Position numbers and translations under genes: made by a program. Below the pieces are notes generated by a model, which saw only the letters and a list, made by a program, of their open reading frames with translations, ran no database searches and was not told where the DNA came from. From the NCBI RefSeq assembly GCF_000308715.1, contig NZ_BAGH01000611.1:1-64000 (forward strand): a stretch of 64,000 nt of DNA, given 5' to 3'. Of this stretch, positions 12,401 to 24,400 are shown piece by piece (positions within the stretch are counted from its first letter, which is position 1; each line of letters begins with the position of its first letter). This DNA is from Nocardia tenerifensis NBRC 101015. GTDB taxonomy: Bacteria; Actinomycetota; Actinomycetes; Mycobacteriales; Mycobacteriaceae.

Positions 12401-15400
12401 CTCGGTGCTCTTATCGCTCGGAGCTGCCGGCTGAACTCGGCGAGAAGCCGGTGATTGTCGCGCGCCGCGCGCAGGACCGCCCATTCGCGAGGATCGAGCA
12501 GCCCAGCGTCGAGTTCCGCGTCGACGATGGCCGCGAACTGCTGGAAGTAGTCCTCGGCATTCGCCTCGATCTCGGCCGCGATGTCCGCGCGCAGATCTAG
12601 TAGCCGCTGGTCCAGTACCTCCTGGGTCAAGGGTGGGTCGTTCGGGTACACGACGCGCTCGAGCATGAGCGGCAAGCAATCGCCATTGTCCCGCATGGAT
12701 TCCCAGACATGCCCTGCCGGCGCGGCGATGCCGTCCACCGTGTTCGATCGCGGGCCTTGCACCCGGACGCCGCGCGACGACGCGGTGTCGCGGACGGGCG
12801 AACTCTCGGGCAGCGCGCCCAGCGGCTTGTCCGGGCCCAGCTGGTCGTCGGCGGGCGTCTTCGGCGGTACTGGCTGGTTCGTCTGTTCAGGCGAGTTCTG
12901 CTGTGTGACTTTGTTATTGGTCTCGGATTGAGTGGTGATAGCTGTGCTCTGCTCGGGTTCCGCTTCAACGACCGCTGAAACCTTCCGGACCCCTCCGGGT
13001 TTCGTCAGCATCTCCGTGGTGAGCGCGACGGCGTTGCCGACGACCCAGACCGTGCCCGCCGGCCCGACGAGCTTGATGAGCGCGACGGTCTGGACGCGAT
13101 GAGTGTCCGAGCCGAGGCCGTCAGAGTTCAGTGACGTTGTGCCATAGCGGGTGTAATGACGGACCTGGTTGCCGATGTCTCTGGCCATGCCGTACCCCTT
13201 CGCCCCGCCGCTGTACGGGAACCCGGCGGGTGCGCCGCGGTTGCTGGCGTCCGCGGTGGTCGGGATGCTCACGCCGAAGGTCGGCATGAAGGCGACGGAC
13301 TGGTCCGCGGCGGACGTGAAACTGTCGGTGTCGATCGCCAGACCGTCGAGAGCGATTGTCCCCGTGGTCTGTTCGATCTCGACCGAGTGCAGCGTCACCT
13401 CGGCGACGATGTCGGTGACCTGCTGACCCGGCTCGTGTTCTGCCGGGGTCGGCAGGTCGCCGTCGAATGTCTCGGCGGCGTTGAGGAAGGCGGCGATGGT
13501 CGCGGGGCCGAGAACGGTGGGTCGGCCCTTTCGGGCCAGCGAGTTCAGGGCGATGATCATGCTCTCGACGGAGTGGGTCTGGTGGCTCGCCTCGACGGAG
13601 GGGGCAACGGCGCGCAGCGCTTGCGCGAGCTGAACGAAGCCATCGAACCAGTAGACCTGGATCGGCCTGCTCCGCTCCCATGGCCCCGTGAGCCGATCTC
13701 GAACCGCGGCGGGTATCTCCATCTCGATGGCCACGCTGCCTGCGGGCGGGGCCGGCCGGCGGACCGACGGATCGGACCGGTAGATGCCGGGTGTGACGCG
13801 GGCCGAGGTGGTGGCGCTCGTATCGGTTCGGGTATCGGCGGTATTGAACTGGACGAGATTGACGGAGTTCAGGGTGAGAGAGCTCGAGTAGGCCGGTCGG
13901 CCCAACGCCGAGGTATCGAGTCCCCGAAGGACTCCACCGGTCCATCGGGCGACGTTCGCCAAATAGGTCGCCACCTGGTTGGGCAGGCGCCACCATCTGA
14001 TCTTGACCTCGTAAATGTAAGGAACGTCGAAGATCGAGGTGTCGTCGCCGCGCAGCCACGTGTCCGACGACCGATCGGAGTCCTGCGAAGCGCTGCTTTT
14101 CCCACCACCCTGCAGCGCGAAGCTGAATGTGGGGCGTATGCCGCCCTGTTGCCAGCTGGGATTGCCGCTCCACTGATCGACTCCGGTGCGAACGGTGCCC
14201 ACCGTGGTGTTCCGGCCGCCGAGGGCGTTGCCGTCGGCGGTGTTGTGGTAAAAGGTGTTCTCCAAACCGACGCCTTTGGGAAGTCGCCTGCCGCGGATCC
14301 GGTTCAGATCGGTCTTCGGGTTGGGGCGCGCGGTGAACTCGAGCTCGACCAGGCGCGGACCGAACCACGAGGAACGGTTGACGACGGCGACTCGGTGACT
14401 GCCGGGTCCGATCGTGCGTGTGCCGAAGACGTAGCCGTTGACCTCCATCGCAAGGCCGTGGAGGTAATTGGCCGACTTCGGCGTCGTGATACCGGGAGCC
14501 ACCGACTTCACCAGGTTCTCGATCGCCTTCTTGAAGCCGTCCCGACCGCCCTCGAAATTCGTCCCGACGATCTTGCCGTAAGAGAGGGCCCCGCCGCTCT
14601 GAACATAGGTGCTCGGCAGGTACAGATCGGCACTCGACTGCTCCACTATCTTGTGCACGCCGCTTTCCTCGACCAGGCGGCTCAGTTCGGGATAGCGGTG
14701 TAAATCCTTGTCGTGCACCACGAATCCCGCTCGGCCGGGCGAATCGACGACGAGGGTGTTATCTCCATGGGACGCGGGTTCCGCTACGCCGAAGAAGCGC
14801 TTCCCCGCGCTGATGAAGTCGTTCGCGATACCGCTGAGCGCGTTGCGAGTGCCCTTCTCGACGGTGACGACGTAGACCACCCGCCCGGTGAACTCGTAGG
14901 CCGGGCCGCCGGAAGTGGAGGTGACCCGGTTGGAGCCCATCGATTCGACGGCGCTGGAGTTCCGCGATCTTCCGAAGGTGTGCTGATAGGTCCCACCTGG
15001 GATAGCACTGCCGTCGGCCTTGTCGCCGAGTCGTGCGGTCAGGCTAACCCCGAGCATGTCGCTGTGCAGGACGGAATCGCTCGTGGAGGACTTGTTGTGC
15101 GAGGGGAGCCAGTTCTCGGTATTGATCTGCGCCGTCTTCGGCCGCACCGCCACGTCGGTGATATACGACTCGATACGGACCCGGTAATCGGTGCCGGTGA
15201 TGATGCCCTCGTTACCGCGGATCTCGATATCGTCGGAGTGCTGGGAGTTGTGCACCAGCAGGGCCAGCAAGCCTTGCGCGGACAGGCTGGTGTGAATGAT
15301 CTGATACGGCCCGGACTCCGGGCTCGTGGCGCTCTCGCCGAAGGATTGCTGCCATATCCATTTACCGCCGGCGCTCACCCGATTCATTGCCCACTTCAGC

Positions 15401-18400
15401 CAGCCTTCGGACCCGTCTGGAGCCGGTTCGGCATCGGTGAGCAGGCGGAACGGGTCGTGCAGCGCGCCGGACGGATCCGTGACGATGATCTGCGGTGTCC
15501 AGGTGCCGGGCAGGTTGGGGCCGGCTCGGCTCGGCTCTGTCTCGTGGAGGTCCTCGCCGGGCAGCGTGGCATTCTCCGCGGGATCTATCGGGAATTCGCC
15601 GGGCATCGTCCGCCGGAGGCTTCCGGTGCTGGTTTCGATGTCGGTGGGCGACAAGAACGCACTGTGCATAGCGCCGGCCGGATCCTCGATCACGATGGTG
15701 GGGATCTCCGGAGTAGCGGTGTCGGTCGTATGCGGGGCAGTTTGCTGGGCAGGCTCCTCCGCAGCCGGATTCCATTGTGGCAGTGCGGCGTTCGCCTCCG
15801 AGTCGACGGGGTACCCGCCGGGCATCGGCTGCCGGTGAGCGACGGTATCGGGTCCGGTTCCCTCGCCTCGGTCCGACCCGGCTCGGGTTGCGTCGATGAG
15901 GTTCAGGACGGCCTGACGGACTTTCGTGCTGGAGCCGGCATCGACGATGTGGGCCTGCTGGGGAATCCGCCACAGCGGCGTGGTGAGGTGCTCGATGTCC
16001 TCGGGAGTGATCTTGCGGATGGTGGCGGGTGCGGGCGCAGACGAGTCGGCGGGCTTGTCGGCCTCCGTGCGATAAGTGGGGACGTTCAGGCGGACAATGC
16101 CATCACTGCGGATCGGCTCCGGAGCGGCACCGTGGCTGTAGGAGATCTCCAGCCAATGCGTGACGGGAACGGTGAAGTTGTGCGTTCCGTCGGTCGGACT
16201 GATCAGCAGGTTGATCACGCCGGTGTCGAAACCGTGGGACTTGCCCTCCTCGTGCTGATACGAATGGATATAGCTCGGCGTGAAACTGGCGAGCAGTTGG
16301 CTGCGCTTCACGTCGAACGGATTGGTGATCGCTAGGTTGCCACCGCCACTGGGATTCCACCGGCCCGATGCTTTCCCGCTGTCCGTGCTGCCGGAGAAGA
16401 TGAAGCCGACCGTGTTCTGTGTCTGGAACTTCGTCAGCACCCGGTCGTGGGTGACCCCCTCGTGCGGGTCGTCCGGCGATGTGTAGTGACGCTTGGTGAC
16501 CAGCCGGACCGAAATGCGCTCGCTGCCATACCGATTCGGCTTCTCGAACCAGAGGAGGGTGCCTCCCTCCAGCTTTCTCGTCGCCTCGTCCACTTCGCCG
16601 TCGATCATCTCCAGCAGCGCCCCCTTCTGGGTGAACTGGGCGCGCAACTGCTCGAGGGCGACGATATTGTTCTCGCGCGCGGTCTCGAGCCGCTTCCTGC
16701 CGACCAGATCCAGTAGGCCCTCGTCATCGTGTTTGCTCGAGAGGAAACCGTTGTCGGACATGAACTTCTCGGCCAGGTCGATCAGCTGATCGGCGCCCTT
16801 GACCTCGACGGGCGTGGTATCCGGGCCGAGCTGCTGCAGATGCAGGATCTTCGGCGGCAGATACCGGACCTCCTCCGGTTCCGGTTTGTGACCGAGGGCT
16901 TCCTGCGGCGGTACCAGCATATTGATCGGGTAGGTCTTCCCGTCGGCCAGCGGCGTACCCGCCTCCGGCCCGAAGCGCTCGCCGTCTCGGACCAGAGTGA
17001 TACGAACGGTCATGCGCGGCGTCGTGTGCAGCAGATCGTCGTGGAGCCGCAATGAGCGCATCGCCTGGGCTTTCCTGCCGTAGCCGAGGGATTGGCTGGA
17101 CTGGTCGGACACTCCTCCTCGCACGGTGATCTGGCCGCCGCGGCGGGCATACCCGGTGTCGGGATCTTCCTCGCCCGCACCGAAGGTCATGGTGAACGCC
17201 GGGTGTGTACCGAGTTCGTTGGTGATCGTGGACTTGCCTTTCACGCCCAAATCCCGCGCCGTGTATGTCTCCAGGCCGAACTTCGTATGGGTGGGTCCGG
17301 TGAGTTCGGTACCACCGTCGAAGTCGACGGTGATCAGAAAGAACCCGAGCGATGCACCGGACGAATCCTGCCAGGACGGCGAGGCTATCGAGCCGCCGCG
17401 CATCAACGGGATATTGCCGAGAAAGTTCTCTTCCTTGAAGAACCGAGCCAGTTGGCCTGCGGAGTCCTCGGAGATTCCGGCGAGACGAGTACGGAACCCG
17501 GCTTTGACATCGGCGAGCAGATGGTCGATGTTCGGGATGCTCAGCGGCGCGTAGAACGGAACCTCCTCCACCGAGGGCGACGCGTCGGAGACGGAGCGGA
17601 ACGGCGGGGGAATGGTCGCCGGATTCTTCGGATCGACCCGGGGCAGTTCGGTGCTGTCGGCCAAGAATTTCGGGAACCAGACCAGCAGACGGTCGGACGT
17701 GTCCACGGCGATATCGCGCCAGACCTTGGGCGTCTCGTCCGGCGCCAGGGGATCGTCCTTGGCTTCGTTGCGGCTGACTTGCCAGGTCATCGCGTAGTCG
17801 TACGGCAGGGACGGGCCCTTGTAGATCTTCTTGACGGTCGACTCGACCCCGGAGACGGACTCGACGTGTGTAGACAATTGGTCGTAGACGAGCGAACCCT
17901 GCGGCGTGCCGTCCAGGCTGCGCAATCCGCTCTCGTCCTGCGGCCATTTCAGGCCGTAGGAGCCCGACAGGGTCCGGAGGTTGTGTTCGCTGACGTTATT
18001 GCTGATGTGGGCCAGACCACGCGAATAGCGCCAGAAGGCGACCGGCGGTCCATTGCCGGGGGCATTGCGGTCGCCGACGGGCGGCAGTTGCTCCGGCGCC
18101 GGGCGGCCGTCGTGCAGGCTCAGTCGTATCGACACCGGGTAGCGGCGACCCCGATATGTCACGTCCAAACGCATCCCCGAGCTGGTGAACAGATTCGAAT
18201 ACTCGGCGCTCAGCAGCCGAGTGGTCAGCACCTGTTCGATTTCGGCTCGTAGCTCCTCCTCGGGGCTGTCCGCACCCGCTATCCGGCGGATCTGCTCGCC
18301 GAGTCGCCGCGCCGTCGATTCCGAGCGGTCCTCGCTGACCACGTAGTCGTAAATTTGCTCGACCAGCGACTGGACCGTCGTGTCCGGCACCGGCATGATC

Positions 18401-21400
18401 TCGACGAGCTCCTGGATCCCGTCGCGCCTGGAGCCGAAATCACGAACGATATAATTCGTAGCCGCTGGGTGCGGTGAAGACTCCTGCGGCGCAACACTTT
18501 CCGTAACCGTAGCTGCCTGCGGCTCGGTCTCGTCGGTTCGCGGTGCGGAGTTCTGTTCCGCGGGCCGGGTGGTCGGCTGTTCTTCGGTACCGGCGGGGCG
18601 GGGAACCGCGAGTTCGGGTGTCTGCGATTCCGCTTCGGTCACATCCTTGCCGGGGCTGCCCGCACCGATGCGGACGTCGCCGAGGGCGGCGGCACCGGTG
18701 ACGGGGTAGCCGGGGACCGTGAAGGCCGCGCCGTGTGCGTTGCCGGAGGGCGGGTAGAAGAACACGGCGGCGGTGGCGTGGACGTCCGGCGGAGGTTGGA
18801 ATGTCTTGACCGGCTGTTGGTTCCGCCCGATCGGCCCGTCGGCGCGTTCGACCGGAAGGTCCTCCTCGGTCATCGGGTTGTAGGCCCGGACCTGCACTCC
18901 CGCCGCTTTGTCCTTGGGGCCCACCGTGGTGTCCGCGGGGTTGATCGACCGGGTATAGAACTCGATGGTGTGTGCGCCGATGTTGTACTGGGCGTCGGGG
19001 GTTCGGTCGCCGAACACGACGCCCGCGACGTACCCTCGCCCGTACTTGCGCAGCTCATCGGCGATCACGGTGTAGTCGGTGAACTGTTGCAGCGGTTCGC
19101 CGGCCGCCTCCTCGAAGGAGCGCGCACTCATGCCCGCGAGACCGACCGGCGCCTCGGGTGGCCGCACCGGGTTGGCCGCGCCGAAGACCGTGTGGTTGAA
19201 CGTCCGGTTCGCTATGCGCCGCAGCACGAGTTGCGCGCAGTCGTTGGTGATCGGTCGGGGATCCGGTGCGGCCGGCCTGGTCCAAGTCGGCCCGCCGCGT
19301 GGCACTTCGGGTTGTTCGACGGTGACGGTCGGGGCACGGCGATGAATCGCCAGGTCGCGCAGCGCGCCGGCCTTCAGGTTGTACTCGTACTTCGGGAGGG
19401 ACCCGTCGAGCGCGGAGTCCACGACGTCGAAGGTCCGATCGCGCGTGACGGTGGCGACGGTGTCGTAGCCGGTGCCCCGGAATTTGAACAGCGTTCCTGG
19501 CGGAATATGGTCCCACGTATGCAGGCGGAATTCGCCTGTGGTCGGGTACTCCCTGAAGTTCGGGTATTGCTCGAGCAGTTCTTTCGCGGTCAGCTTGGTT
19601 TCGTCGTGGTCATCCTTCGCGGCATTCTCGAGAATGGCGCGGGCGCGGGCGACGGTCTGGGTTCGTATCCGGTGGGCGGCCGCCCGTGACCGTTCCACCT
19701 TTCCGGAGAGTTGCCAGACGATTCGCTTGGAGTCGGCCGGGATGCGTAGGCCTTGAGTCTCCAGATAGGCGAGCGCCAGGTCGTTCATGTGCGCATCGGG
19801 GATGTAGTGCCCGCTGTGATCGATGATCACCCGGATCACTCCGTCCTCGACCACTATTTCGCCCGCGGCACAGACGGTACGACCGCTCAGGAACGACGTG
19901 TGCTGGATGAGTCCACGGATCTTCTCACCGGCATACAGATTGCCGAATTCATCCATGACGAAAGCGGTGAACTTACCCTGCGGCGCATGGAAGGCGCGTC
20001 CGTCGCGGGCATGGTACAGCTTACCGTCGTCGGGGTTCACGAATATTCGATAGGATTCTCTCTCCGCATCGTCCATGTAGTGGACGGGCGTGAAGAATTC
20101 CGGCGCCGGACCCATGAAATCCCGCTGCACACCGGGTGCCATGGCGACCGGCCGCGACAGTGTTCTCGGGACGAACGGGCGAGGGTCGCGGGTGTACTTT
20201 CGCTGTCGTACCGCGCCGGTGAGCAGGGGCTTGGTCGGGCTCGCGATCATCTCGGTACGTCGCGGGGGGATCTTGTCCCGTGCGACGACTATCGGGGTGT
20301 TTCGGGCGGGCGGCAGGCCGGGGGTGACGACCGAGTAGATCTCGCCGGTCTCGGTGACACCGACCTCGTATACACCGTCCGCCGCGCGACGCACGAAGAT
20401 GAACGGATGCCCGGGGGCGATATTGAACTGCAGTATGGGCGTGTCGCGGTCGGCGATCATGAAGTTCACCTGTTTCAGGGTGAACAACGCTTTGAAGGCG
20501 AAGTCCAGGCGTTTCGCGCCCACGGCTGAATTCCCGGATATTTCACCGCGACGCAAGGCTGCGATTTCGTTCTCCAGGAGCACTTCGCGCTGATTCGCGA
20601 TGTATTGCCGGAATTGGAGACTGCCGGCGTCTGCCGCGTCTCTGATCTCATGTTCGATCAGGTCGCTCGTGATTTCGCGAGAATAGCGCGCTTTGTTCGC
20701 CGCAAGGTAATCGGCTATGTCGTTCAGAAGCTTCGTGCGACTGCGGTAATAGAAGATGTCGGACAGCGTGGCGGCCAAGGAATCCGAGCCGTTGTGGACC
20801 CGATGCCAGCGTGGCGGAACGGGATGGGTGACCCGGACGGTCTTCAGCGGGGTCGTGTCGAGAAGGTAGTTGAACTGCGCCTTGCTGACGATTTTCGTGC
20901 CGGTGCCCGCGGCCTGGACCGCGAGCTTCTCGTCCCGGCGAACAATCGCCGTCGTGGGTCCGGCGCCGGTATGGAAATGAATCTCCGTTCGAGTCTTGAA
21001 CGAGTTCATCTGCACGATCGACTTGACGGAACTCTTCTCCCAGACCTGGTGGGGGACCGAGCTGGTCATCTTCGGCTGCACGACCCGCACCGTGTGGATT
21101 TGCCGGATTACGGCTTCTGAACCGGCCTGACGCCAGAAGTCGAGGGCGGGCCGCGTGCCGATCGGAAGGGTCGGCGGCCCGCCGGCCCACACCACGTCGA
21201 CACGATGCCCCCCGAAAGAAGCGATGATCACTCCGAAATCGGTCTGCATGTACAGCTTGGTCAGGTCCGGGAACGCGGCGTCGGCGTATCGTGCGACGAA
21301 CTCGGCCGTATCGAATGTGCTGGGCGGCTGGACAACTCGGACATCCTCGAGTCTCGCCGCGCGTCCTGACCCGGCACGGCTCCAGAAGCCGTCGACGAGG

Positions 21401-24400
21401 TGCGTCCCGATCGGAATGGGCGCGACGCGACGAGTCCCGGCGCCTGGCTGTTGCGAACTCGACGGCCCGGCCGCGTCCGTGCGCTGACGTCGGGGTGCCG
21501 GGGGTTGGCTGTCGTTCCAGCGCACCTCCACACCGCCGGCTCCGAAGACGGCGAGGAGTTCCCCCCGGCCGGTTTGTATGTACAGCCGCGTCCCGTCCGT
21601 GATCTCGCTGCCGCCGAATCTGTCGATGACATCGGCCATGGAAAGGGTCTCGTGCGGCCGGACGACACGTACCTGCCGGATCTCCTGCGCCGAACGCGCG
21701 GATTTGACGTGGTCCCAGAATTCGACGGAGAGGTGGTTCCCCGAGGGGATGGGGTCGTCGCGAGCCACCTCGACGCCGCCGTTCCCGAAGGTGGCGACGA
21801 GATTTCCGTCCCTGGTGTGCAGATACAGCTTCGTCCCGTCCAGATATTCGGCACGGTAGAACCGGGCGATGAATTCGGTCATGCCGTAGGTCATGTCGTA
21901 GCTGTGGGCGGGCCGGCGCGCGGCAGGGTTGGGCGCGGGTTGCCGCTGATTCGTTGGCGTCTGAACGGGTTCGGGGCCGGTGGGTCCGGCCTGGGTGCCG
22001 GGAGGCTCCTCGAGGCCGATGCGTGGTTCGGAGAGGTTCAGATGGACCTGGTCGGGGTCGATTCCTGCGTAGTGGAATTGGTTGCGGACCTCGTCGCGGA
22101 AGTCTTCGAATGTTCCGTCGCGGTGCAGGTCCAGCGCGGCGAATATCGCGTTGGCGCGGGTCATGCCGAAACTTTCGGGGTATGTTTCGGCGCCGAAGCC
22201 GACACCGGCCATCATCTGCTGGGAACCGGCGGGAGTATCCCAGTGGAACATGTCGATGTGGGCTTGCTGGAACTCGCGCAACCAGCCGATCACCCGGCTC
22301 ACCGCGGCGAGGCCGAAGATGTATACGACGATGCCGTCGACGCGTTGCTCCGCTGGGCCGAAGGCTTTCACCTCGCCGACGCCCGGGAACCCGGCTGGGT
22401 TGTCCAGGACTTCGTGCACCAGGTGCGCGGTCACCGTGGACCGAGCGTTGCCCGTCGTGTTCACATAGATTTTGAACTTCGTGTAGTCCGTGGGTTGCTC
22501 GCGCGGTTGCCGGATGAAATGGACGACCGGGATGTCCTCCGGCACCCAGTTCCCGGCATTGCCGGGCGTAAGAGTGCCTACTTCCTCCATGTCGCCGCGC
22601 TGGGCCCGGCCGGGTGGGCGCCGGGCCAGGATTTGCACCATGTCGTTCAAGAAGGCCTGTGCGTCGGCAGGCGGGTCGCCCGCACCGAGCATCAAGTACG
22701 CGTTGTAGACCAGGTCCGCGTCCTCGACGTGTTCGCGCTGATCCCAGAGGAGAGAAAGAAAATCCGCCAGATTCTCCTGCGACACCGTGGGGAGCGGAAA
22801 CCCGTTGCGCAGATAGGTGGGCGCCCGCAACTCGCGCAAGTCATCGAACGTCAGGTCGGGCCATATCGGCAGCAATGAGGCGTACAACTGGTTCAGCGTG
22901 CGCGGCTCGTCGAACAGGTTGTCGAATTGTGCGGCGGCGCGGACAAGTGCCGACTCCGACCGCTGCGTGGTGGGCGGTATCGCGAGCCGGCCTCTCGACA
23001 ACGCCGGTTGCGCGCTCTCGTAGCCGGTTGTGTCCGGTTGGGTGCCGCTGAGGCCGAAACGTTCTGTGGGATCAGCGGGTTTGGGCGTGAGGTGTGTGGT
23101 GGGTGGGATGGGTTGGTTGTCGAAGGTGTAGAGGATTGCGCGGGTGTGGGAGAGTTCGCGGGGGGTGCGGGGCGGGAAGGGATGGTGGCGACGTAGTGCT
23201 CGGTCGTGAATGGTGATGGTGCCGTGGGTGTTTCGCATGACGTAGGCGTGGGAGCCGATGCCGTGACGGTTGGGGCCGCCGCGGTAGGCGTCGACGACGA
23301 GTGCTTTGTGTCCGTGGCCGAGTTCGAGTAGTCGGTCGGCGATGTGTTGGTGGTTGCGGAATTGTTGGAGTAGGTCGGCGGCGTGGTGTTCGAGTTCTGC
23401 GCGGGTGCGTCCGCCCAGGCCTGCTGGTGTTGCGGGGATGGTGACGGGTGTGTTGGTGGTGTCTCCGTCGCTGAGGAGTTCGGTGAAGGCGAGCCGGACA
23501 CAGTCGTTGCCGCGGACGGTGACCGCTTGTCCGGGCGAGAAACCGATCCGCGCCGGGCTATCGGGCGCGTAGTGCGAACTGCTGCCGTCGCCGGCTGCCT
23601 GGGGAACGACGCCGTTCAGTCGGCCCGCGATCGCGGTGACGGCGGATTCATCGACCATGCCGAAGTAATCATTGCGGGCGACGCCGACGGCCCGCGTGAC
23701 TCGGTTGGCGAAGGTCTCGCCGGGAACAGTTTCAATGAACTTTTTGAGCACCGCTGTGCCCGCCTTCTGCACGGGGCGGACATCGAGCGCTGGGTCGGTA
23801 CCTTGCCGATACCCCTCGATGTAAAGTTCTTCCGCTATGCGTCTGTACGACAGCACGATCCCGAGGTCCACTGCTGCGGCAAAGTACGCGAGAACCCTCT
23901 GCTGCAAATTCGACAGCACGAACACCGGTGGCGGGGGCGGGAGTGCGTCGATTACGGCTTGGTCGAGGAGCCCGAGCGTCCGCGCCCTGGCCACAGCTTC
24001 GCTGCGTACGCCTGGCATGCCCGTGATTCCTAGTTTCGAGTATATTCGCTGCAGCAGATCGATAACTCTTCTGGTGTAGCTATCGTACGAGCCGATGCTA
24101 CGCAGATGTTCAGCAATTTGATTGTTACGGTAGCCTTTGGCGACATAATGCAGGTAGGTAACCTCTTCCGGTGTGAGTGCGACGCCGGGTACCGGTAGTG
24201 AATAGATGGAATTCGATTCGGTGGTACCGAGCTGGTAGCCATGATCAGGTTGATGCATAACGAACCAGGTGCGTTTACCGGGCGCAGGTGCCGTGATGAG
24301 GTTGTGTCGAGCGATGCCGGGCTGGATGACCACCAAGTTGGTACGGGTGAATTCGGCGATGATGTGCAGAGCGAAGGGGAGTCCGTCATGGGTGGCGGAG

